Below, piece after piece: positions 45,401-53,188 of a DNA stretch of 64,000 bases; the first letter of the stretch is position 1, and every line of letters starts with the position of its first letter. The DNA comes from JBPEWY01 sp965224095. GTDB taxonomy: Bacteria > Bacteroidota > Bacteroidia > Flavobacteriales > Flavobacteriaceae. The notes below the pieces were generated by a model, which did no database searches, was not told where the DNA came from, and worked only from the letters and a program-made list of their open reading frames with translations. Made by a program: the position numbers and the translations under genes. The stretch covers positions 806,001 to 870,000 of the forward strand of contig OZ245039.1 of NCBI GenBank assembly GCA_965224095.1. The letters are read 5' to 3'.

Positions 45401-46969
45401 ATGCTCAACACTTCCAACCCCTACCGATACAGCTACCTTACCAAAGCCCTGGAGATCCATATTCTGGGAGGGATTAAAACTACCCGATTGGAAACCCTTA
45501 GAGTTACCCTGAGCATACAAAAGCTTGTGTCTGCGAAGGCAGGTAGCCAATCCCATAACGCTTTAAGACAGAGTATTGATCTATATAACGACAATCAGGT
45601 AGAGAAGCTCATCAGAAAAGCTGCCGAGCGGCTGGAGGTGGGAACCAGCATCCTTAGAAACGATTTGCAGCAGCTTACCCATGCCCTGGAGAACTACCGT
45701 TTTGTATTGCTGGAATCCCAAAACCAGCATGAGCGCCCCGCTGTCAAACACCTCAGTGCCCGGGAACAAAAACAAGCCGAGACCTTTTTAAAATCTAAAA
45801 GCCTTTTGGAAAAAACCAACGAGCTTATCGGCAAAAGCGGGGTTATAGGCGAAGAAATCAACCGCCTTTTAATGTATCTTATATTCACTTCGCGAAAAAC
45901 CCAAAACCCGCTTCATTGTGTCAGTTTGGGCAGTAGCGGGATGGGCAAGACCCATTTGCAAAGCAAAGTAGCCGAGCTCATTCCCCCGGAAGATAAAGTA
46001 GAGATCACCGTTCTCTCGGCCAACGCCTTTTATTACTTTAACCGCACCGAGTTACAGCACAAACTTATTTTAATAGAAGATCTGGACGGAGCAGAAAGCG
46101 TACTCTACCCACTTCGCGAACTCCAAAGTAAAAAACGCATTACCAAAACCGTGGTACACAAAGACCGCCAGGGAACCACAAAAACCATCCATTTAACCGT
46201 AGAAGGTCCGGTAAGTGTGGCCGGGTGTACCACCAAAGAACATATTTACGAAGACAACAGCAACCGTAGTTTTTTACTCTATATCGATGAGAGTGAGCAG
46301 CAAGACCAGCGTATTATGAACTATCAGCGCGCCGTGTCGGCGGGACAGATCAACCAGGATGAGCAACTACACGCTGCCGAGCTTCTTTGCAATGTACAAC
46401 GGGTACTAAAACCCATCAAAGTGATCAACCCTTACGCGATGGCACTGGAACTCCCCCAATCCGTATTTAAACCCCGAAGAACCAATGCCCATTACTTACA
46501 ATTTATTGAAGCCATTACCTTTTACTGCCAGATGCAACGAGAGTCGAAGGTCGACACCCAAACAGGGGAACTATTTATTGAAACAACGCTCGAAGATATC
46601 CAAGAGGCCAACAAACTTATAGGGGAAGTGCTGCTACGTAAGAGTGATATACTAAGCGGAGCCTGCCGGCATTTTTTTGAATCCCTGAAACAATACCTGA
46701 CCAAAGCGAGCCAATCTACCTTTACCAATACAGAGATACGCCGCGTTTTACGCATCCATCCCAGCAATCAAAAGCGGTATATGTTACAGCTTATACAGGC
46801 CGAACTCATTAGAAAGATCAAAGGCGATAAGCGCAAAGGCTATGTATATGAAGTGGTGAGCTATAACGAGTACACAAATACCCAAACACAAATACAACAA
46901 TTATTTGACAACATTATAACACAATTACAACATAAAGAAAAGGTAATAGAGGTTCAGAGTAGTTCATAG
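45401..46969 (+). CDS. AAA+/P-loop ATPase of the element (copy B)
   Basis: Identical to the 522-residue ATPase at 38518-40086 (Walker A GSSGMGKT, Walker B LILIED). Confidence 0.75.
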   Translation: MLNTSNPYRYSYLTKALEIHILGGIKTTRLETLRVTLSIQKLVSAKAGSQSHNALRQSIDLYNDNQVEKLIRKAAERLEVGTSILRNDLQQLTHALENYRFVLLESQNQHERPAVKHLSAREQKQAETFLKSKSLLEKTNELIGKSGVIGEEINRLLMYLIFTSRKTQNPLHCVSLGSSGMGKTHLQSKVAELIPPEDKVEITVLSANAFYYFNRTELQHKLILIEDLDGAESVLYPLRELQSKKRITKTVVHKDRQGTTKTIHLTVEGPVSVAGCTTKEHIYEDNSNRSFLLYIDESEQQDQRIMNYQRAVSAGQINQDEQLHAAELLCNVQRVLKPIKVINPYAMALELPQSVFKPRRTNAHYLQFIEAITFYCQMQRESKVDTQTGELFIETTLEDIQEANKLIGEVLLRKSDILSGACRHFFESLKQYLTKASQSTFTNTEIRRVLRIHPSNQKRYMLQLIQAELIRKIKGDKRKGYVYEVVSYNEYTNTQTQIQQLFDNIITQLQHKEKVIEVQSSS

Positions 46970-47140
46970 TAGTTCAATCCCTAAAATGAACCAATAGCCT
47001 ATCTGATAATCAAACACTTAAACAAGTAGTTCACTAAAACTTAAAAAAAACATACCCTGATAAAATTAATGAGATAGCATTTTTATAAAAATGCGTAATC
47101 GAATTAATCCCGAACTCGCTTCGGGAACTAATACAAAAAG

Positions 47141-48166
47141 ATGATGAAGCAACTCAATCTAAACAATCACAGCTATAAAGTTTTGTTACAAGATTTTAAA
47201 CAATGGCTGGATATTTTAGGCTATGCACCAACAACAGTATACTACCTGCCCCTGCATCTGCGTGAATTTTTTCACTACCTGGAAACCCATGACATTAATA
47301 AGCTGGATCATATACAAACCCATCATATTACCCGGTATTACCATCACCTGAAAATACGCCCCCACCAACGCAGCCACGGAGGATTAAGCGGCGGGTATTT
47401 AAACAAACACCAGCAAGCCCTTTTTAAGTTCAGGGAATACTTAAAACATCACAACCACAAAGGCATTAATATTCATTTAAAACACGAACAAGGCAATGCC
47501 AGGGATCATTTACAGGTGCTTACCCAACAAGAAATAAAACAACTCTTTACCGTCACCAATTACAGTCACAATCAGCAAAAAATACGCTGGCGCGATAAGG
47601 CCATGCTGGTTTGCTTTTACAGTTGCGGGCTCAGAAGAAACGAAGTAGTACACCTGGACAGAAGCGATATCCTTTTTGATAAACAAAGGCTGTTTGTAAG
47701 ACAGGGAAAAAACTACAAAGAACGTTTTGTACCCCTTAACAAACACAGCATGGATATTTTAGAATATTACCTCTATGACCATCGCCCCGCCTTTTATCCC
47801 GATAGCAATCGGAACAAAGAAAACGAAGCCCTGTTTTTAAATTACCGGGGAGGACGGTTACAGGGACAGAGTTTTGCCAATCGCCTGGCCGTATTGCTTC
47901 AAATGACAGACAATAAAGAACTCCAATCAAAAAACATCACCCTTCACAGTCTCAGGCACAGCATTGCCACCCACCTGATGGAACAAGGCGCCCACATCGA
48001 GCAGATCAGTAATTTTTTAGGACATAACTCTCTGGAGAGCACGCAGATATACACCCATTTTTTAAAACAACACACCGATGCATACCTATATGAACTATCT
48101 ACGGAAACAGGGATACACCCCCGGAGCCATACCCACCTACCTAAGAGCCGCAGCGCAATGTATTAA
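47141..48166 (+). CDS. Tyrosine recombinase 1, catalytically complete (copy B)
   Basis: Identical to the protein at 40258-41283, with Arg165, Lys190, His269, Arg272, His295 and Tyr304 all present. Confidence 0.92.
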   Translation: MMKQLNLNNHSYKVLLQDFKQWLDILGYAPTTVYYLPLHLREFFHYLETHDINKLDHIQTHHITRYYHHLKIRPHQRSHGGLSGGYLNKHQQALFKFREYLKHHNHKGINIHLKHEQGNARDHLQVLTQQEIKQLFTVTNYSHNQQKIRWRDKAMLVCFYSCGLRRNEVVHLDRSDILFDKQRLFVRQGKNYKERFVPLNKHSMDILEYYLYDHRPAFYPDSNRNKENEALFLNYRGGRLQGQSFANRLAVLLQMTDNKELQSKNITLHSLRHSIATHLMEQGAHIEQISNFLGHNSLESTQIYTHFLKQHTDAYLYELSTETGIHPRSHTHLPKSRSAMY

Positions 48167-48959
48167 ATGGTGTAAAGAGTACGGAACTACCCCGGAGAGT
48201 ATGGATTACAAAACATTTTTAAAATACATCGAACACCTGCGAACAAGAAACATAAAACCCGGTACCCTCAAAGGCTATATCAGCAGCCTTAAAGTCTATT
48301 TTGAGTATCTGGTAGCAGAGAATTACCGACAAGAAAACATCATTGCGCCTATTCATATCAAAGGCGTAAAAAAGCACCTGCTTCGCAATCTTCTAAGCCC
48401 GGACGAACTGGAAGACCTCTATTACAGTTACCCCACCGAAAATGGAAACCCACTGACACGAAAACGCAATAAGGTGATCATCGGGCTATTGGTCTATCAG
48501 GGGATTACCGCTCAGAACCTACACCAGTTAGAAATTGAGCACGTACAGCTTTACAAAGGACGTATAGAGATCCCCGGAAGCAAAAAAAGTAACAGCCGGG
48601 TACTGGAACTCAAACCCTGGCAATTGATGGAACTTATGGGATACATCAAAGAGATCCACCCCCGCATCCTACAACACACCCACAGAGAAACCCGGCAACT
48701 GTTGTTACCCCTGGGAGGGAGCAATCAATTACACAACACCCTTCAAAAACTCACCAAAGAACTAAAAAAGACCCACCAGCAATTTATCTCTTTAAAACAA
48801 CTACGCGCCAGTGTCATTGTAAACTGGCTTAAAACATACAATCTTAGAAAGGTTCAGTATATGGCAGGACATCGCTATATCAGTTCTACAGAACGCTATA
48901 AGCAGGACGATCTGGAAAACCTGCATCATACCATTGCCACCTATCACCCTTTCTCATAA
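48078..48959 (+). CDS. Tyrosine recombinase 2, degenerate active site (copy B)
   Basis: Identical to the protein at 41195-42076, including the 89-nt overlap with recombinase 1 and the loss of the first catalytic Arg and the HxxR His. Confidence 0.88.
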   Translation: MHTYMNYLRKQGYTPGAIPTYLRAAAQCIKWCKEYGTTPESMDYKTFLKYIEHLRTRNIKPGTLKGYISSLKVYFEYLVAENYRQENIIAPIHIKGVKKHLLRNLLSPDELEDLYYSYPTENGNPLTRKRNKVIIGLLVYQGITAQNLHQLEIEHVQLYKGRIEIPGSKKSNSRVLELKPWQLMELMGYIKEIHPRILQHTHRETRQLLLPLGGSNQLHNTLQKLTKELKKTHQQFISLKQLRASVIVNWLKTYNLRKVQYMAGHRYISSTERYKQDDLENLHHTIATYHPFS

Positions 48960-49165
48960 CACACAACAAAATGAAAACACAAAACAGAAGTCCATAGAAC
49001 AAAGAAAAACATCGTACTTTTATTCCTTAAAACTGTAACACGTTAGCAAATTAGTTAACTGAAACACGCCCGCTATGCCTGCAAGAAGGGAAACCTATTG
49101 CACTGTATGTTACAGTACAGAAGGAAGGCTAAGGCGGGTTTTTTAATCCTTAAAACACTGTAACA

Positions 49166-49432
49166 ATGAATTTACAAGAATTTACCGAGAGGTACGCCGT
49201 CACCCTACACACCGATCTTAAAGGTCATTACTTAAAACTCCCCATTGACGATCTAAACGAACTGGCCTATATGCAAGAGGCTTTACTGGCAGCTATAGCC
49301 ATGCTTACCCAAGTGGAAGATGTCTATAAAAAAGAAGTTGAAAACAGTATTTACTGGCTCTGTAAGATCCTTTTGGCCGGTTATCCGGGGGAAGAACTCG
49401 AAGGGCTGTCTGAATGGCTTAAAAATACTTAG
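49166..49432 (+). CDS. Small acidic protein of the element (88 residues, copy B)
   Basis: Identical to the protein at 42283-42549, preceded by the same hairpin structure (long stem at 49069-49138) and followed by the same terminator. Confidence 0.6.
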   Translation: MNLQEFTERYAVTLHTDLKGHYLKLPIDDLNELAYMQEALLAAIAMLTQVEDVYKKEVENSIYWLCKILLAGYPGEELEGLSEWLKNT

Positions 49433-49489
49433 TTGAGTATTGATCTTATAAACGTATAACCCGATCTTTTTTAAGTTCGGGTTTTTTAA

Positions 49490-50395
49490 TAAAAGGGGGT
49501 TAAAAGGTGTTCTCCTCGCTCCCACTAGGCTCGTTTTTACAAGTGAAGTAAAAACCTTCGCTTCCCCACTTAGCTCGGTTCACCCGCAACTTACTTTGGT
49601 TGCTTGGAGCAACAAAACCGTTGCTTCGTTGGGCTACGCCGCTGATGCCTCGGCCTACTGCACTTTTTTTGGTAGATACTAGTTCACTAAATAGCGGTCA
49701 AAAAAAGCTGGTGGCACGTTCACGGCAATGCGTGGCTTGCCTGTGTGTCCGTGTCAGCCTCGGCGCTCCGCTTTAGGCTTCGCCTTTGTTGTTTACTCCC
49801 TGTCGGTCGTAAGGGTAAAAAACACCAACTTCAAGATGTGTGATTGTGGCCACAATCCGCTGTTTTACGTGACGCTCAATCGCCACTTGGGCTATCGTTC
49901 CGCCAACCGTCGGAACCAGTACCGCCATCCGGCGGAACGCCTGTCTGCCGATAGGCAGAGCCCCTTATCTTTCCAGAACTAATACTATACAATGTTTGGT
50001 AAAAAGCGATGGGGGCCAGGGCGCGTAAGCGGGAGTATTTTACATAATGTGCTTATAGTACAGGAAGTAAAGGAATGTTGCTATAAGAGCACGTTATGTA
50101 AACATAGCGAGGAAAAGGAAGCTAAGCACAGCACAGGGGCTATTTTATCCTAAAATAACTGGGCTTTGCTTAGCGCGGCTTTACCAAAACCCTTGTGTTG
50201 TTAAATCATAGTACAAATGACATAGTATTGACAATATACTGACAAACAAAAAAGTAAGCCTTTTTGTAAGAAAGAACTCCATTAAATTACTATCTTGCAT
50301 AAGAATAAAAGGATGTTCATTGAAATTTTTTGAAGGTTGTTTTTTGAGAAGGTATGCGAATAAAAAAGTAGTTTTTGCTTTAAAAATGCAGTAAC
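49490..50395 (+). other. Non-coding structured right end of the element (copy B)
   Basis: Same sequence and inverted repeats as 42607-43512: the long inverted repeats fall at 50040-50101 and 50121-50174, and the core-proximal one at 50368-50398. Confidence 0.55.
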
Positions 50396-50406
50396 TACTA
50401 CCCGGG
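50396..50406 (+). other. Right attachment core (attR)
   Basis: TACTACCCGGG, preceded by element end sequence and followed by A rather than C at 50407, where the displaced original Rhs tail begins to differ from the element's own tail. Confidence 0.75.
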
Positions 50407-50410
50407 AGGC

Positions 50411-51409
50411 ATGCTCATGCCGGGGCACAGCCTCCAGGGAGATTACCGCTATAACTACCAGGGGCAAGAGCTTGATACCGAAACCGGGAAGGTGGCTTTT
50501 GAATTAAGACTATACGACCCAAGGATAAACAGGTGGCTGACTACAGATCCGGCAGGGCAATATTTTTCTCCGTATTTAGCAATGGGGAATAACTGGGTAA
50601 ACCGGATCGACCCTTCTGGTGGTAGCGATTGCCCTCCAGGGCAAATATGCACAGGAACAGTAAACAAACTAGATGAAGTTACGGTAACTGGAACTCTTCC
50701 TGACAAGTTTAGAAATAATGGTTGGACCTCAGAAGTAGTTACAGATTTTGGCGGATCTTTTTCAAATTGGATGGATCAGCATGGTACTGCTCTAGGTTTT
50801 AAAGGAGACTATAATCAGGTAAGCCAACAGTACAATAAAAGATTTGGAAACTCTTATATCTCTCCCAAAATGAATTCATTAGAAGGCGTAGACTTTGAAA
50901 GGTTTGTACATAATTGGAACAGCGGAGCTTTAAACTGGAAACCTGGGGATATGGGGTACGATCTACAGCTTATTTCATCTGTTATGATTTCTACTCCAAT
51001 GCTTGCAACCTCACCAGTAACCGCAGCCTATGGCTCTCATCTTTTTTCAAATCTAGCATTAAATACTGGCAGAATGGCAATAATTAATGGAGTAGGTAAT
51101 TTTGGGGGTCAGGTATTATCAAATGGAGGACGTTTAGATCGTGTCGATTATTTTGATGTAGCAATTGCGACCGCATTAAATGGTCAAACTGCGGTATTAG
51201 CCCAAGCTGTTTTTGATTACGATGGTAACTTTAGTATTAATACTGGTTCTGACATTGTGATGAATTATGTTGTTGAAACGGCTGTTAGCAGTCACTCTGG
51301 TCTACCCAAAAGTTGGGTGCTTTCTAAAACCAATAAAACTTTATATGACACCTATTTCAACATAGGTGCTAATGCTGTAGGAGAAGGAGTAAGATCATTA
51401 AATCAATAG
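50411..51409 (+). CDS. Displaced Rhs core end with toxin tip 2 (orphan)
   Basis: Core end MLMPGHSLQGDYRYNYQGQE, NRWLTTDPAG and IDPSGGS is followed by a tip unlike tip 1 (about 250 residues). The tip is rich in small and hydrophobic residues (MISTPMLATSPVTAAYGSHLF; GVGNFGGQVLSNGG), which would suit a membrane-active or membrane-inserting toxin, but no family is recognised. It joins in frame to the Rhs body at 36629 if the intervening element copies are removed, so this is probably the original C-terminus of the Rhs toxin. As it stands it lacks a body and a clear promoter. Confidence 0.7.
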   Translation: MLMPGHSLQGDYRYNYQGQELDTETGKVAFELRLYDPRINRWLTTDPAGQYFSPYLAMGNNWVNRIDPSGGSDCPPGQICTGTVNKLDEVTVTGTLPDKFRNNGWTSEVVTDFGGSFSNWMDQHGTALGFKGDYNQVSQQYNKRFGNSYISPKMNSLEGVDFERFVHNWNSGALNWKPGDMGYDLQLISSVMISTPMLATSPVTAAYGSHLFSNLALNTGRMAIINGVGNFGGQVLSNGGRLDRVDYFDVAIATALNGQTAVLAQAVFDYDGNFSINTGSDIVMNYVVETAVSSHSGLPKSWVLSKTNKTLYDTYFNIGANAVGEGVRSLNQ

Positions 51410-51420
51410 TTTTTTATGTA

Positions 51421-51783
51421 ATGAGAATGGATAAGCGAAAAGTTTATATACCGTTAGCACTCGCCATTTTTATAGCCTATGGTATTTATAACACTATCAA
51501 AAAGGATAATAATTTAAGTGATAATAAAAAAATTGGGATTGCTAAAGTTTATGAGATTAGTTATTCCCATTATCGTCATAACGCTGATTTTTCATTTGAA
51601 TATAATGGTAAATGGTACAAGGGATATGAATACATAAGAGATGAGCGAAGAGAATCTTTAATAGATAAATATTTTATTGTTGAATTTTCTTCTAAAAATC
51701 CAGACAACAATAAATTATTGTTAGATAGACCCGTATATGATACTTTAAGAATTAAAAACGCAGGTTTTAAGATAAATAAGTAA
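51421..51783 (+). CDS. Candidate immunity protein to tip 2, membrane anchored
   Basis: 120 residues with one N-terminal membrane segment (VYIPLALAIFIAYGIYNTI) after a basic start, then a soluble domain (FSFEYNGKWYKGYEYI). It lies 11 nt after the tip-2 stop. Anchoring in the inner membrane fits a toxin acting in or at the membrane. An alternative start is the ATG at 51427. Role inferred from position only. Confidence 0.65.
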   Translation: MRMDKRKVYIPLALAIFIAYGIYNTIKKDNNLSDNKKIGIAKVYEISYSHYRHNADFSFEYNGKWYKGYEYIRDERRESLIDKYFIVEFSSKNPDNNKLLLDRPVYDTLRIKNAGFKINK

Positions 51784-51888
51784 GATAAAGTAATACATTA
51801 AAATAAGGACATTCAGAAGTAGATTAATCTATTGATTATCAGATAAATAATTTGTAAATAGCAATGTGATTCTCCCCGCTCCCGCCAT

Positions 51889-51905
51889 CCCGATAATTAA
51901 TCGGG
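51889..51905. repeat. Short REP-like hairpin
   Basis: CCCGAT, loop AATTA, ATCGGG, within a small GC-rich patch between the immunity-2 gene and the convergent XRE gene. No T-run. It may end transcripts weakly from either side. Confidence 0.4.
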
Positions 51906-51935
51906 GCTGTCTGGTGGTAATAAAGATGGTTAATT

Positions 51936-52265
51936 TTAAATAGCTTTTAATTTGGCCGCTTTAACCAGATTATCAATAAGGTAGAATATATGCTTTTTAT
52001 CTTCTTCAGGTAAATGTTCAATATCATTAATACGTTTTAACACCTCTTTGTCATAGGAAGACAGAGAACCTTCTCCAATTAAATAATCTACAGAAACATC
52101 AAAGGTTTTGGCTATTTTAAGTAAAATATCAATGGAGGGTGTATTTTCATTACGCTCGTAATTACCAATAATAGTACGCGATACTTCCACCTTTTTGGCA
52201 AGCTCACTTTGCGAAAGATTAAACTTCTTTCTTAAGGCTGTTATCCTACTTCCAATGTCCAACAT
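51936..52265 (-). CDS. XRE-family regulator, probably the remnant of an older element
   Basis: 109 residues: HTH IGSRITALRKKFNLSQSELA then VSRTIIGNYERNENTPS, ending VDYLIGEGS, clearly related in plan to the element's XRE repressor and in the same place and orientation behind a toxin-immunity pair. No ATPase or recombinase genes follow. This suggests that tip 2 arrived on a related element whose recombination genes were later lost; an independent regulator is possible. Confidence 0.8.
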   Translation of the reverse strand: MLDIGSRITALRKKFNLSQSELAKKVEVSRTIIGNYERNENTPSIDILLKIAKTFDVSVDYLIGEGSLSSYDKEVLKRINDIEHLPEEDKKHIFYLIDNLVKAAKLKAI

Positions 52266-52368
52266 ACTTAACTAAAATCAAGCGTTTACAGTAATTAATT
52301 GCAATATTAGTTAAAATATTTTGACAAAAGAAATGTTGTTTTGGGTATAAATTGCCCCGCTAGCTCGC

Positions 52369-52425
52369 GATTGTATCTCGAAAGGTAGAGAAAAGAAAAG
52401 GCCGTTTAAGCGATTAGGCGGTTTT
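52369..52425 (+). repeat. 57-nt terminator-like repeat, copy 1
   Basis: Starts GATTGTATCTCGAAAGGTAG and ends GATTAGGCGGTTTT. The same 57 nt occur at 56623-56679, and diverged forms follow the immunity genes at 37961 and 44844. A GCCCCGCTAGC-type motif precedes it (52354); a similar motif is at 53320. Confidence 0.75.
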
Positions 52426-52448
52426 ACTAATAAACCAAAATATTTAAA

Positions 52449-53066
52449 ATGAAGAAGATTTTGATAATTCTTTTTTTATTGACACCTACAATATATACCT
52501 ATTCCCAAAATTTTTCCTATGGCCCGCTTCTGGGAGGTAATTTTAATCAGATCAACATTAGAAGTGGGAGTTTTTTAGAAGGAATTTCCAGGGGCGGAGG
52601 TATTAGCATTGGCTCCTTTGGTGATTATCAAGTAAATCAAAGTTTTGGAATAAAATCTAATCTTATTTTTAATATCTTTTTTGAAAAGCCTTATTATGAA
52701 GTTAGAGGAGATTTTTCCGCTAATAAGTTCTTTGATAAAATAACTATTTATTCTTTGCAACTGCAAAGCTTCTTAAAATATGATTTAGATTCCAACTACA
52801 ATAAGGGATTACACCTCTTGGGCGGTTTTAATGTTGTAAATACTTTAAAGGAAAATCCAAGGAAAGATTATGACCTTATTAAAGATTTTTATAAAAACAT
52901 ATCTTTTGGCGTTATTACCGGAGTTGGTACTTCGTTGTCAACGAATCTACAATTAGAACTAATAACAAAATTTGGTCTGACAGATGTTATAAAATCTGAA
53001 CTAAGTCAATCTAAAAACTTTGGAGTTTATTTAAACTTCAGTTATTATGTGAGTAGCAATAACTAA
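52449..53066 (+). CDS. Outer-membrane beta-barrel protein (porin family, OMP_b-brl type)
   Basis: 205 residues; signal peptide MKKILIILFLLTPTIYTYSQ, then alternating strands with turns rich in Gly/Asn/Asp (GGNFNQINIRSG; GGISIGSFGDYQV) and a C-terminal aromatic strand FGVYLNFSYYVS. Typical of the small eight-strand barrels of Bacteroidota. It lies directly behind the 57-nt repeat, as does the similar barrel at 56775. A role in the Rhs system is speculative. Confidence 0.8.
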   Translation: MKKILIILFLLTPTIYTYSQNFSYGPLLGGNFNQINIRSGSFLEGISRGGGISIGSFGDYQVNQSFGIKSNLIFNIFFEKPYYEVRGDFSANKFFDKITIYSLQLQSFLKYDLDSNYNKGLHLLGGFNVVNTLKENPRKDYDLIKDFYKNISFGVITGVGTSLSTNLQLELITKFGLTDVIKSELSQSKNFGVYLNFSYYVSSNN

Positions 53067-53188
53067 AAATAAAAGATAGTTTTAGGTTTCCTTTTCCAAT
53101 CTAACTAAGTTAAGATGTGTCATTCTTATGGCAGTCCTATATTGTGACTCCACTTGTACATATAAATTAACCAACAGCTCTGGAGCCT

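Larger units (their letters stand above)
43513..50395 (+). mobile_element. Rhs-tip-carrying tyrosine-recombinase element, copy B (6,883 bp)
   Basis: A direct tandem copy of the preceding unit. All encoded proteins are identical between the copies, and nucleotide stretches compared by eye in coding and non-coding parts show no difference. Its left junction (element end joined to element start) is the sequence expected for the circular form, or attP. Its right junction joins the element end to the displaced original Rhs tail. Either a second integration at the junction or a tandem amplification would give this structure; an assembly artefact is also possible. Confidence 0.85.

Noticed and set aside
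36630..50395. Tandem repeat explained only by ordinary homologous duplication
   Set aside because: It does not explain why all junctions fall on one 11-bp core with a change of flanking sequence on each side, nor the different tip after the array; tandem amplification of an already integrated element remains possible for copy B.
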